Below, in pieces: positions 38,301-45,904 of a stretch of DNA of 64,000 nt. Position numbers and translations under genes: made by a program. Position 1 is the stretch's first letter. Every line of letters begins with the position of its first letter. A model generated the notes under the pieces. It had not been told where the DNA came from. It saw nothing but the letters and a program-made list of their open reading frames with translations, and made no database searches. This DNA is from a virus: IMG/VR virus record IMGVR_UViG_3300028394_000002, positions 32,998 through 96,997 of that record; one strand, given 5' to 3'.

Positions 38301-39486
38301 AATGGGGAAAAATAATTTAGCTCAAAATATAAATTATAATACTTTATTTGCTGGATTTAGAGTAGGTGATGAACATATAGATGAGCAAGTAATGTATTCT
38401 ATGTTACAAAACTATGGGCTAGATAAAAATAATAATTTAGTTAGACTTAATGCTAAGCGTTTAGAAGAGGGTTTAAAGTCTTTACTAGATAATAGTAAGA
38501 TAGAAGGAGAAGCTCTTATTGTGGAGGGTTTAATTGATAAAGAAGGTAATGTTAATGCTGAGTTATATTCTCAATTAAGAAACCTTGTATTAAATACTAC
38601 TACAACTATTAAAGGAGGTCTGAACTCTGAAGATATGAATGCCGCTAACATGACTGTTATGGGTAAGCTATTTATGAGTTTTAGAAACTGGTTACCTGCT
38701 TTAGCTGAAGAGAGATTTAGAGGAGTAGATAATATACTATCACAACAATCTTTAAGATACAATCCACAAACTAATACAGTTACTGAAGCTAGATATACTG
38801 CTTTATTAAGTGACGTAGTAGATCCTGAAGCTGTTGGAATATTAAATTTAGTTAAATATGTAGGATTAGCTAGTGCTAAATTAGCTGCTAATATGCTACC
38901 TTTTGTTAAAAATAGTAAGTTTGCTCAAGTTAATGAAAATAGAGCTAGAGTTTTATATGATAATTTTTTAAAAGAGAATGAACATCTACCTGCTGTTAAA
39001 AATGGTAGCCTTACATTTGAAGATTTTTTAGAATATAAGCAAGGTCAGATTAGAGCTTTAGCAACTGAAATAACTTATATTTTAACTTTATTAGTATTAC
39101 TTGGAATACTTGGCGGAGGGTTTGATGATGACGATAAGTTCGCTAAAAAAAATTGGGCAACGCGCCAGTCTTATAGAATTCTTAATAGGTATCGTAGAGA
39201 GCTTATGGGAATAGTTAATCCTGGAGATTGGATAACATTACTTAATAATCCTTTACCTATACTAGGACTAGTAATTAATGCTACTAAAACTATACAAAAT
39301 ACTTTTGATGAGGGGTTTGATGAAATTTTTGGAGAGGCCGAAGGTAGAAGTCTAGTTAACATTATGGGTAACAAGAAGATAAAAGATAAAAAAGAAAAAC
39401 TCTATTATCTTTATAAATGGATACCAGGTTATAAGTTTATAAACTTATTTGAGCCTACAAAAACAACTCAATCTAGTAAATACTAA
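35317..39486 (+). CDS. Giant virion protein with RecB-like PD-(D/E)XK nuclease domain
   Basis: The 1389-residue protein has, near its N-terminus, GGTKFHKAA (His127), GGTADLFFLF (Asp218), LDYKT (Asp232, Lys234) and NVQLPTLMDMY (Gln266, Tyr274). These are the ordered motifs of RecB/Cas4-type PD-(D/E)XK nucleases. Long helical regions follow. A hydrophobic segment at about 1250-1268 (YILTLLVLLGILGGGF) precedes an acidic FDDDDKF patch and a basic C-terminus. It is the last gene of the + strand module and ends just before the bidirectional terminator. A packaged nuclease or ejection protein is inferred. The N-terminus (MPVNCPID) shares a Cys at position 5 with two neighbours. Confidence 0.7.
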   Translation: MPVNCPIDPSKFDIQTVRDLVNQKKFEFLKGNPNDTVEDVIARRKILQGLFTTELVDNSKLTKGLHLDGSGKTSRYVWIDTKELAVQGRVTDKNKAAFVKRRGKEASDELSNLPDNEVKRNGGTKFHKAAQDLTNIFKNKYAKFIENPPSKEELKTVQEISDELGLNPQDFEALFFEIEKLVKLGIDIQKDIDPTKKVFIQAEDFNLDTDGSKGGTADLFFLFSDKSGGVLDYKTMTPHYSKLDANGNIVKDDWIPGYKIEEFNVQLPTLMDMYKKTGVKNFRFARIMPVQIGFVEKKKADPTKKEGARLTDVITTIKMGEDSDKKKFLTPIPITLESTGVAGLDEALSKANKLKHNLTKRLERLADETAEAFKLRGRIKKLNSLINSIMLKKDIKGFTELYNGLIQGYLDINRTLKSDYLEEGNTLYLNLSKIDDLMSDLQLFKAIANSTPDFIKSIPEDKANALDRAAYFANLDTIAGVANNLEEALKQRTIDLTLNLDDRAAMLGDKNLTWFDKLLRRFSNINNTIFKKARTIIEGANTKTRLDLIKFTDKLDKLNKELQVWGAANGLGGFKVYDLLINKKSGNLHTKFKSELYDELEEARREKDDKTLDSMVKLKEDYKELYQAALQKHMIINSYTMGDIQTNKDLIEWINENNPDLKSSTSKYSDYWYKYYEIDPSKVSENLLNPEYAKIRSTPALLNYYNFWEESMEQFRSLLDIQYTKVPNNFIPWIKGNTMEQFMNGSTVFSKENFMNIMSVQENNTILYKEGYITLRGEIDPATGLQKREIPKYFINPLVNNQGDIDNTLKSFDLSSSLAVFAQMAFSYNNLKHTESTIEALKDILAEKGVNQTTADGKEVRINNDQKAQTEEGPQTEESRLFEDMVNYHLYGVFYKDKPSKLKQGLLKIKQYQQIKELAISPISNLVNLMGARTNAFFEGDKGYFYTKTMWGKSLKDRYSNEKKPLYFALANFIQPYAGKPEDRKSMPWLDKVAKMGKNNLAQNINYNTLFAGFRVGDEHIDEQVMYSMLQNYGLDKNNNLVRLNAKRLEEGLKSLLDNSKIEGEALIVEGLIDKEGNVNAELYSQLRNLVLNTTTTIKGGLNSEDMNAANMTVMGKLFMSFRNWLPALAEERFRGVDNILSQQSLRYNPQTNTVTEARYTALLSDVVDPEAVGILNLVKYVGLASAKLAANMLPFVKNSKFAQVNENRARVLYDNFLKENEHLPAVKNGSLTFEDFLEYKQGQIRALATEITYILTLLVLLGILGGGFDDDDKFAKKNWATRQSYRILNRYRRELMGIVNPGDWITLLNNPLPILGLVINATKTIQNTFDEGFDEIFGEAEGRSLVNIMGNKKIKDKKEKLYYLYKWIPGYKFINLFEPTKTTQSSKY

Positions 39487-39494
39487 ATAAAAAT

Positions 39495-39526
39495 AAAAAG
39501 GAGAGGCTGTTAAACCTCTCCTTTTT
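39495..39526. terminator. Bidirectional terminator between convergent modules
   Basis: AAAAAGGAGAGG (39495-39506) pairs with CCTCTCCTTTTT (39515-39526) around an 8-base loop. The T-run on the right side serves the + strand genes and the A-run on the left serves the - strand genes. It occupies the 44 bases between two converging stop codons. Confidence 0.92.
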
Positions 39527-39530
39527 TTAT

Positions 39531-39770
39531 TTACTTAATAGCTTCTTTAATAGCTTTCTTAGCTTTGTTAATACTTGCAAAACTACCTAAATAAACTCTC
39601 TCACCGTTTAAAGTAGGACGAGCCATATAAGTAGGATTAGCAATATTCTTATTACTTACATATACTCCTTTAGGTAATACATCTCCTGTACTAGTAACTC
39701 GTTTACCTTTAATAGTTTTAGTAGTTACACATTTAACTTTACCTTTTGTTGTTTTAGTCTTTCCTTTCAT
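39531..39770 (-). CDS. Small basic protein, AP2/integrase-arm-like DNA-binding fold
   Basis: The 79-residue protein is very rich in Lys and Thr at the N-terminus. It ends with YMARPTLNGERVYLGSFASINKAKKAIKEA. The three-strand-plus-helix pattern (xxARxxxNGxRxYLGSFxxxxxAxxA) is that of AP2-like and integrase arm-type DNA-binding domains. A DNA-binding or regulatory role is likely but the target is unknown. It is the last gene of the - strand module, right next to the terminator. Confidence 0.6.
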   Translation of the reverse strand: MKGKTKTTKGKVKCVTTKTIKGKRVTSTGDVLPKGVYVSNKNIANPTYMARPTLNGERVYLGSFASINKAKKAIKEAIK

Positions 39771-39772
39771 TC

Positions 39773-40003
39773 TTACCCTTTTAAAATTTTATTAATATTA
39801 TCTTTAATTACTACATTCTTGTAATATACTTTACTTTGATCTCGTATAGTATCTTGAATAGCCTTAATTTGCTCTTCTTTTAATCTATTACTCGCAGAAA
39901 TTTCCTCATTCATCTTATCTAATTGTATTACTGTGTTAGTAAATACCGCTAAGATTTTATTAGTACGAGATTCAAAATTACCTTTTTTAAATATAGTTAC
40001 CAT
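39773..40003 (-). CDS. Small helical protein, unknown
   Basis: The 76-residue protein is predicted mostly helical, with a coiled-coil-like stretch (LDKMNEEISASNRLKEEQIK). It has no membrane segment or enzyme motif. It sits two bases upstream of the AP2-like gene and directly after the phosphoesterase gene in a tight operon. I do not recognise a family. Confidence 0.6.
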   Translation of the reverse strand: MVTIFKKGNFESRTNKILAVFTNTVIQLDKMNEEISASNRLKEEQIKAIQDTIRDQSKVYYKNVVIKDNINKILKG

Positions 40004-40693
40004 CTAAATTGTTATTAAATTACCATTATTACTAGGCCCTTTATCAAACTCTCCATCTGTTACTACACTACCATTACTAAAAATAGTAGGTAAAGTTCCT
40101 AGTTGTCTAATACCTGAATTTAAGTTATCTTCATTATCATGAATATGTCCAAAACAAACTAACTTAGGTTTAATTTGAAATACTTTTTTTAATAAAGCAC
40201 CGCATCCACAATACTCTAATAACCACTTATTATCTATTTTATGATAAGCTAAGTCCATAATCCCTTTAGGAGGACCATGAGTTATTATAATATCAGTATC
40301 ATCAGGTATAGTAGCCCACAAATCATGTAATTTTTCACGCTTCTTATTGTAAGCCCAACCTATTCCAAAACTAGGAGTATATGGACTACCCCATATCTTT
40401 AAACCTTCTATTTCAATTGAGCTGTTTTCTAAGTAAGTAATTCCTACTGATTCAAAATTATCTTTTGTTAAATACCCAGCTTCAATAGAAGTGTCATGAT
40501 TACCTGCTACAAATATTTTATATTTCATAGGAAGATTTACAAACCAAGTTATAAAATCTCTTACTTGCACTTTATTAATAGAAGGCTCTCTAGGGTTACT
40601 ACAATCACCGCTAAATATTACAATATCACAATCTTTAGGAGGATTAAGATATTCATGTTTAGTATGTGTATCGCTAATGTGCCAAATCTTCAT
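40004..40693 (-). CDS. Calcineurin-like metallophosphoesterase
   Basis: The 229-residue protein shows the full metallophosphoesterase motif set. Asp8 and His10 sit in HISDTH, Asp30 in FSGDC, and GNHD at 64-67 follows, then a later ITHGPPKG and CFGHIHDN. Such enzymes hydrolyse phosphomono- or phosphodiester bonds using two metal ions. The substrate is not readable from sequence; phage members act on nucleotides, RNA ends or DNA ends. Start and end overlap or abut neighbours in the early operon. The family assignment is secure. Confidence 0.9.
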   Translation of the reverse strand: MKIWHISDTHTKHEYLNPPKDCDIVIFSGDCSNPREPSINKVQVRDFITWFVNLPMKYKIFVAGNHDTSIEAGYLTKDNFESVGITYLENSSIEIEGLKIWGSPYTPSFGIGWAYNKKREKLHDLWATIPDDTDIIITHGPPKGIMDLAYHKIDNKWLLEYCGCGALLKKVFQIKPKLVCFGHIHDNEDNLNSGIRQLGTLPTIFSNGSVVTDGEFDKGPSNNGNLITI

Positions 40694-40862
40694 CTTGTTT
40701 TATTTTATGTTGTTTAAGAGCCTCTTCTAGTAATATGATAGGTAATACAACTATACCATATTCACCATCAGAAGTATCAAAAGTAACATTATCATCTACT
40801 AGTTTTAGTAGTCCAAATCTACCATAATTTACTTCTTGTTCATATACTATTGTTTTTATCAT
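40674..40862 (-). CDS. Small protein, unknown
   Basis: The 62-residue acidic protein has a beta-rich first half and a helical C-terminus (LPIILLEEALKQHKIKQ). Its end overlaps the start of the phosphoesterase gene by 20 bases, and it lies 8 bases from the PhoH-like gene. The coupling suggests a real gene. No family is recognised. Confidence 0.55.
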   Translation of the reverse strand: MIKTIVYEQEVNYGRFGLLKLVDDNVTFDTSDGEYGIVVLPIILLEEALKQHKIKQDEDLAH

Positions 40863-40870
40863 ACCTTTAA

Positions 40871-41530
40871 TTATTTATCATACTCATATTCTAGAATTTT
40901 ACCTACTAAGTCACTTCGATGGTTAGCTTTTAATTTAATCCATTTAATACCAGGTATTTGTTTTGATAATTCAATAACATAGCTCAGACCATTATAATCA
41001 TCTTTAATGTCTTTTTGCTCGTTATCCCCATTAATAATAATCTTACCTGTTTTACCTAATCTAGTTAGAATAGCAAGCATTTCAGCTTTAGTAGTATTTT
41101 GACTCTCTTCTAAAATTAGAATATCATCAATAGTTTTACCTCTAATAAATTGAATAGGCAGAGCTTTAATTTTACCTGATTCTATTAGATTTTCTACCTC
41201 AGCCTTATTAGTACAGCATTTATTTAAGTTCTCTATAAAAGCTTCCATATAAGGGTCAAACTTTTCATCTAAAGCACCAGGAAGAAATCCTAGTGATTTA
41301 CCTACTTCAATAGCTGCTCTTGTATTCCAAATACAATTTACCTGCTTCTTCTTAAGGAAGTCTAAAGCTGCTTGAGCGCAGACTAAACTTTTACCACTAC
41401 CAGCCCTACCTGTAACCACTACAATTTGATTTGCGATGATAAGACTTTTAGCATGTTTCTGCTCATCATTTAATTGGATAGCATTGATCACCTTAATATC
41501 TCCTTTTCTCTGTCTATTAGGTTCTTTCAT
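40871..41530 (-). CDS. phoH: PhoH-like ATPase
   Basis: The 219-residue protein has a Walker A motif, TGRAGSGKS, at 40-48. A Walker B-type ILEESQN lies near 134, a NGDNEQKDI segment follows, and there is a LGFLPGALDEKF patch. These are the signatures of the PhoH family, related to the N-terminal domain of superfamily 1 helicases and common in phage genomes. It probably hydrolyses ATP or acts on RNA. The biological role in phages is unsettled. It lies seven bases from the ribonucleotide reductase gene. Confidence 0.88.
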   Translation of the reverse strand: MKEPNRQRKGDIKVINAIQLNDEQKHAKSLIIANQIVVVTGRAGSGKSLVCAQAALDFLKKKQVNCIWNTRAAIEVGKSLGFLPGALDEKFDPYMEAFIENLNKCCTNKAEVENLIESGKIKALPIQFIRGKTIDDILILEESQNTTKAEMLAILTRLGKTGKIIINGDNEQKDIKDDYNGLSYVIELSKQIPGIKWIKLKANHRSDLVGKILEYEYDK

Positions 41531-41537
41531 ATTATAA

Positions 41538-43406
41538 TTATTTTATTTCACAACCAGATGCTCCACAAGCTATTTCATCAACTAGTGTAGTATTATCATC
41601 TTCTTCGATAACTTTAGTAAGATCAATAGAATGAATATGTTTAACTAATTCTTCATACTTCTCTTTAGTTATATCTTCAAAAGGAGCTTGAATATAGCTA
41701 CCGCCATCATAAGGTAAAACACTTAACCCATTAAAAGAGGTTCTGTTATCCCACATCCAATTACCAATAGACTCCCATTCATCATCTTTTACAGATATAG
41801 TAGCAGATATGTTATGAGTATTTTCACCAGCATTATGACCTGGTTTAATCCAAGTTTCATTTAGAAATTTAACTTTTTGAAGTAACTCTAATGCTGTTTC
41901 CTTGTTTCTAATAGTAGCTCCTTCAGGTGCTTTAATAGGTATTTCTACTACAGCGCTATTAGCAATCATCTTATAGTCTTGTATAATCTCAGGATGATTA
42001 GCACTTAGATACTCATAGATAGCCTCAGATTTATTCATCTGCATTCTTCTAATATAGTAATCATTATGCCAAGCATGAATACCTGAACTTACACCTAACA
42101 CTAAACTAGTAGTACCAGATGGTTTAATACAAGTTGTTCTAGCTGCAGGATTAATACCTAAGTAATTAGCTAAGCGTTTATTAGTATCAATAACAACTTC
42201 TGTAGCTTCTTTAGGGTCATACTTAAATATCTCATTAGAAGCAATACCTGTCATTCCTATACCTATTAGAGCGTCTTTCTCAGTAGTCTTCTTCCAAATA
42301 GGTCTTAGATAATGGAAGTCAGTAAATCCTGCTTGTAATGTACCAAAGAATGAAGCAGCTTTTGCTCTTTGATTATAGTCTTCTTGTGACTCTAAATTTG
42401 ATACATTAATCTCAGATAAGTTACAGAACTGATAAGGTCTTAGAGCTATTTCACAACAAGGGTTAGTACCCCAATCTGGATTGTTAGTAAAGTAAATACC
42501 TGGTTCCCCACTATTAGATAGCTCAATCTTCTTCCACAAATCTAAGAAAAACTCTTTAGATATCTTATGTCTTACTAAGACAGCAGAGTTATTAGCCCTA
42601 CCTCTTTGAGGGTTTTCTTCCCACCAATTACCAAACTTACAAGTAAGCATAGCTTCATCATCTGCATTGAATAAGCAAATTAATGCTGCTCTACGAATGC
42701 CTCCTGCTAGTACTGAATCAGCTAAGTGACATACAATATCATGTACTTCTAGTGAGGTTAACTTCTCACCATTACTCTTTCTATCAAGAATCCTCTCTAT
42801 TTCAAATAAACACCTCATAAGTGGTTCAGGTCCTGGAGCTTTACCACCAGCTGTAATAAGTCTTTGTCCTTTAGGTCTAATATCACTAAAATCAAATTTA
42901 GGTTTAGTAGTTCTAAGTCCAAAATAACTAGCCATAAGATGTCTTACAGCATCAGCCCAACCTTCAATACTATCGCCTACAAGATACTTTTGTTCCTTAG
43001 TAGGTTTATGTATTTCAGGTAACCTATCAACATGGTTATTCTGAACAGAATAGCCTACACCTGTACCTCCTAATAGTAGAAACATAATTTCACTAAAACT
43101 TCTATAGTCATCTATAGGTAAATAACAGCAGTTATAAATTCTAGCTTCATTCTTTTCAATAGCAGCGCCAGAGAATTGCATAGCTCTCATACTAGGCAAT
43201 ACCTTTTTATCATATATAAACTTTGATTGGTAAATAATATCTTCTTTTAAAGTAGGATATTTTTTAATCATCATATTTATATACCTATCTACTACTTCAC
43301 TATAGGCTTCTCTTCTTTTTAAGATTGGGTTATACTTTGCGTACTTGTTAAAAACTACTAAGTCGCTTAACACTTGAATTGATGTTTCTGTTTTGTTTTC
43401 TATCAT
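41538..43406 (-). CDS. nrdJ: Class II (adenosylcobalamin-dependent) ribonucleoside-triphosphate reductase
   Basis: The 622-residue protein contains CC at 93-94 (IYNCCYLP) and NPCCE at 315-319, with the radical Cys317. Cys328 lies 11 residues later, as in Lactobacillus-type RTPR. The tail Cys614 and Cys619 (ACGASGCEIK) match the thioredoxin-reducible pair. LLLGGTGVGYSVQ and KPSGTTSLVLG are also typical of the class II monomeric enzyme. It makes deoxynucleotides without a separate radical-generating subunit and needs host or environmental B12. It is shorter than the roughly 740-residue reference, the loss lying between the first and second cysteine motifs. A leader hairpin precedes it. Confidence 0.88.
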   Translation of the reverse strand: MIENKTETSIQVLSDLVVFNKYAKYNPILKRREAYSEVVDRYINMMIKKYPTLKEDIIYQSKFIYDKKVLPSMRAMQFSGAAIEKNEARIYNCCYLPIDDYRSFSEIMFLLLGGTGVGYSVQNNHVDRLPEIHKPTKEQKYLVGDSIEGWADAVRHLMASYFGLRTTKPKFDFSDIRPKGQRLITAGGKAPGPEPLMRCLFEIERILDRKSNGEKLTSLEVHDIVCHLADSVLAGGIRRAALICLFNADDEAMLTCKFGNWWEENPQRGRANNSAVLVRHKISKEFFLDLWKKIELSNSGEPGIYFTNNPDWGTNPCCEIALRPYQFCNLSEINVSNLESQEDYNQRAKAASFFGTLQAGFTDFHYLRPIWKKTTEKDALIGIGMTGIASNEIFKYDPKEATEVVIDTNKRLANYLGINPAARTTCIKPSGTTSLVLGVSSGIHAWHNDYYIRRMQMNKSEAIYEYLSANHPEIIQDYKMIANSAVVEIPIKAPEGATIRNKETALELLQKVKFLNETWIKPGHNAGENTHNISATISVKDDEWESIGNWMWDNRTSFNGLSVLPYDGGSYIQAPFEDITKEKYEELVKHIHSIDLTKVIEEDDNTTLVDEIACGASGCEIK

Positions 43407-43438
43407 ATATATTATTTATCTACCACACATTATTGAAT

Positions 43439-43463
43439 GGGAGGACATACAATATATCCTCCC
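43439..43463 (-). promoter_or_regulatory. Leader hairpin upstream of the ribonucleotide reductase gene
   Basis: In the 101-base gap 43407-43507, GGGAGGACATA (43439-43449) pairs with TATATCCTCCC (43453-43463), with one mismatch and a 3-base loop. On the - strand it lies about 32 bases before the reductase start and is not followed by a T tract. It is therefore more likely an mRNA stability, processing or translation-control element than a terminator. Confidence 0.5.
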
Positions 43464-43507
43464 TAATCAATTTTTACAACTTTCTCTTATAATACATAAG
43501 ATACTAC

Positions 43508-44281
43508 CTAGTTATTTTTACTATCTTTCTTAATAGCTACAGAATGATACTTACCACAAGTTTTGCATTGATATTGTTGGGTTTGTCTTCCAGCAATACT
43601 AATTCTTATCTTATGTTTAACTATATTTGGAGAGCCACACTCCACACAGTTAATACCATTACCTTCTACTCTAATAGTTTTAGTAACTTTATTCTTTAAA
43701 TAAGGATTTAGTTTATTGAAAACTTCTTCTAAGACTTCAACATCTTGCTTACAATATGCTACCATTTTGTTTAAAGCTTGTTTGTTGTGTCTTAAAACAA
43801 CGTCATCCCATAATTCTAATCCCCCAGTTTCCATCTTACCTTCAGAACCTAAGAATTTACTAATATAATCTAACTTGTTAGAGTTAAATAAGAATAGTTT
43901 CTTAGCTTCTTTTAAAGTATCAATAGATTGAATAAAAGGAGTTAATGCTACTCCGTGATATAAGCATCTAGTTCTCAACCACTTGGTATCGAATCTATCT
44001 GAATTATGCCCTATCACTTCATCAGCTGAATTTAAAATCTCAGCAAACTTTGTTACTAACTCACTATCATCACCCTTATTCCAAGCTAAATACTTAACTT
44101 GGCTATCTCCATCCCACTTGTAAGCTACACAAATAATTGCTCTTTCTTGGATAATATCCTTATCAGTTAACCTAACTTCATAACCTATTCTCCAAGATTT
44201 AACTATATTATAAGATGTTTCAATATCATAAAATAGTCTTTTAAACTTTTTAACTGCCTCTTTCTTTCCTTTACTATTCAT
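43508..44281 (-). CDS. RNase H-like (DnaQ/YprB-type) 3'-5' exonuclease with zinc ribbon
   Basis: The 257-residue protein has FYDIETS (Asp19, Glu21), IGHNSDRFDTKWL around 97-110, and VAYCKQDVEVLEEV near 180. These are the DEDD-type exonuclease motifs. A C-terminal zinc ribbon follows (CVECGSPN ... CKTCGKYH, about 213-245). This resembles YprB-like predicted ribonuclease H fold exonucleases with an added nucleic-acid-binding ribbon. It could serve in DNA proofreading or degradation, or act on RNA. It ends in TAG and overlaps the next gene by eight bases. Confidence 0.8.
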   Translation of the reverse strand: MNSKGKKEAVKKFKRLFYDIETSYNIVKSWRIGYEVRLTDKDIIQERAIICVAYKWDGDSQVKYLAWNKGDDSELVTKFAEILNSADEVIGHNSDRFDTKWLRTRCLYHGVALTPFIQSIDTLKEAKKLFLFNSNKLDYISKFLGSEGKMETGGLELWDDVVLRHNKQALNKMVAYCKQDVEVLEEVFNKLNPYLKNKVTKTIRVEGNGINCVECGSPNIVKHKIRISIAGRQTQQYQCKTCGKYHSVAIKKDSKNN

Positions 44282-44510
44282 TCTTTAGGTATTTGTTTAT
44301 AACCAGTTTAGCTTCTTTTTCTGATTCTGAATCTTCTGATATCAAAAACTGTCTAACTGTATTAAATTCTTCTTCTGATAATTGAGGTACTAAAACATCT
44401 AACTGATCTACAGTTATTCCTAACCCATTAGCAGTTAAATGTTTCATAGTAAACTCAAAATTATTATCATCAGAACTAGGCTCCGCTGCTTCCAAATCCG
44501 CCATTTCCAC
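44274..44510 (-). CDS. Small acidic protein, unknown
   Basis: The 78-residue acidic, helical protein overlaps the dUTPase gene by 35 bases at its start. A later ATG (near 44447, at the MKHLTANG segment) would remove the overlap and may be the true start. It contains a VDQLDVLVPQLSEEEF stretch that could be a small helical domain. No family is recognised. Confidence 0.5.
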   Translation of the reverse strand: MEMADLEAAEPSSDDNNFEFTMKHLTANGLGITVDQLDVLVPQLSEEEFNTVRQFLISEDSESEKEAKLVINKYLKNE

Positions 44511-44964
44511 GTTGTGTTATAGGAAGTTCTGAAACTTCACTAAAATTAATAGTTGGTATTGGTAATATAACAAGCTGGCCAATTCTTTCGCCTGCATCAT
44601 ACAACTTAGGTAAAGTTTTGTATTTAAAGCGTAGTTTAATTTCGCCTGTATAACTAGGGTCAATTACTCCTACCGCATTAGCAAGAAATAAATCTTTTTT
44701 AGATATACTGCTTCTAGGAAATATAAAACCTCCATAACCTTCAGGTATCTTAATAGCTAACCCAGTACCATACTCATAGTAAGCAGCTTCTTCAATAGTA
44801 GCTGGTACATGATTAACTGAAGTAGCAGTTAAGTCTGCTCCTACATCTCCTATGTTAGCGTAAGTTGGAATTACAGCCTTTTCATCTAACTTCTTAAATT
44901 GTACAAATACATTTGGTTTAACCATGTCTTCTGCGTAAACTACTTGTTCTGCTTCTTTATTCAT
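44476..44964 (-). CDS. dut: dUTPase
   Basis: The 162-residue protein shows the five trimeric dUTPase motifs: DVGADL near 28, PRSSISKK near 73, NAVGVIDPSYTGEIK near 85-99, ERIGQLVILP near 112, and the C-terminal RGNGGFGSSG. It hydrolyses dUTP to dUMP and pyrophosphate. This keeps uracil out of phage DNA and supplies dUMP for thymidylate synthesis. It sits between nucleotide-pool genes and overlaps its neighbours slightly. The assignment is secure. Confidence 0.95.
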   Translation of the reverse strand: MNKEAEQVVYAEDMVKPNVFVQFKKLDEKAVIPTYANIGDVGADLTATSVNHVPATIEEAAYYEYGTGLAIKIPEGYGGFIFPRSSISKKDLFLANAVGVIDPSYTGEIKLRFKYKTLPKLYDAGERIGQLVILPIPTINFSEVSELPITQRGNGGFGSSGA

Positions 44965-45328
44965 TGAATTCTAATTTTAATTGTTGTTTTTTGTAAATAT
45001 CATTTCTATCATCATCTCCTCTTTCAAGATGTATGTTCTCTCTAAGCATCATTAGACTAGCTATTGCATGATCTATATGATTATGGGTAGACTCATCAAT
45101 ATCTTCTCCAGTCATCCAAGAACTCATATGTCTTTGAGCTGCGTCATAATAACGTAACCAATTAGTACCGTGTGAGTAGTTAAATTTGGAGTATTTATTA
45201 GCTCCATAATTAAATACTTTAGCCACACTCATTAAAGCTAATTGAGGCACATCACTTAGACAAGGTTTACCTTCATCGTATTTAATAGTTTCCTTTGCTT
45301 TCATTGTCTTCTTTTCTAAAATACTCAT
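44957..45328 (-). CDS. dATP/dGTP diphosphohydrolase-like protein (DUF5664 family)
   Basis: The product is 123 residues, or 115 if the internal Met9 codon (ending at 45304) is the start, which would shorten the overlap with the next gene. KYDEGKPCLSDVPQLALMSV, VFNYGANKYSKFNY, NWLRYYDAAQRHMSSW and ESTHNHIDHAIASLMML are the hallmark segments of the DUF5664 family. That family is named for dATP/dGTP diphosphohydrolase activity in some phages. It should act on purine dNTPs. It lies with dUTPase and ribonucleotide reductase. Known relatives are linked to altered DNA bases, but no base-modification enzyme was identified in this window. Confidence 0.8.
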   Translation of the reverse strand: MSILEKKTMKAKETIKYDEGKPCLSDVPQLALMSVAKVFNYGANKYSKFNYSHGTNWLRYYDAAQRHMSSWMTGEDIDESTHNHIDHAIASLMMLRENIHLERGDDDRNDIYKKQQLKLEFNE

Positions 45329-45875
45329 CTCTATACCTTTCTATGTCCATATTAGGAACTGAAGCCACTTCAGCATCCTTATCTATTGTAACCCCTAAAG
45401 CTTCACTTAAATGTTTTCTTGCTTCCTTTGTAGGATATAAACAAGCTTTAGTTCTACTAAAAAGAGTTTTAGTTTTATCATATCTTAATAAGATACTCAA
45501 TAAATTCTCTTTAAAGTCTTCACTCATTTGTGAATACTTACCGTTAACAAACTTATTAAAATCATTTAGGTATTGCATAGGTACATACATTTTAACAATA
45601 CACCAATCTTCAGATGTTTTGTATCCAATATAGTACTCATCTATACTTAAAGTTTCTAATATTTTATTAAATTTGGTTTGGTCTAAAATAGGTTTTTTAA
45701 ATGTTAAGTATAAAACATCTTTTTGAGTATCTCCTCCAATATAACAATTATGGAAATTCTCACCATAAAAATCAAATGAATACCCTAACATACTTCTTAC
45801 AAAAATATTTGATTTAGTAACTTTATTTACATCAAAATTACCTTTCTCACTAGTTTTCTCTATCTCCTCTATCAT
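45282..45875 (-). CDS. Hypothetical early protein, 197 residues
   Basis: The protein has a mixed alpha/beta pattern with no membrane segment. It contains FDFYGENFHNCYIGGDTQKD and DWCIVKMYVPMQYLNDFNKF segments and a charged C-terminus. No catalytic motif is evident. It lies between nucleotide-pool genes and the 5'-3' exonuclease gene. The family is not recognised; length and coding pattern argue that it is real. Confidence 0.65.
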   Translation of the reverse strand: MIEEIEKTSEKGNFDVNKVTKSNIFVRSMLGYSFDFYGENFHNCYIGGDTQKDVLYLTFKKPILDQTKFNKILETLSIDEYYIGYKTSEDWCIVKMYVPMQYLNDFNKFVNGKYSQMSEDFKENLLSILLRYDKTKTLFSRTKACLYPTKEARKHLSEALGVTIDKDAEVASVPNMDIERYRDEYFRKEDNESKGNY

Positions 45876-45904
45876 CTATCTCCTCTTACTAGTTATTATT
45901 ATTA

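Noticed and set aside
43439-43463. Intrinsic terminator in the 43407-43507 gap
   Set aside because: On the - strand no T tract follows the hairpin; on the + strand there is no gene to terminate.
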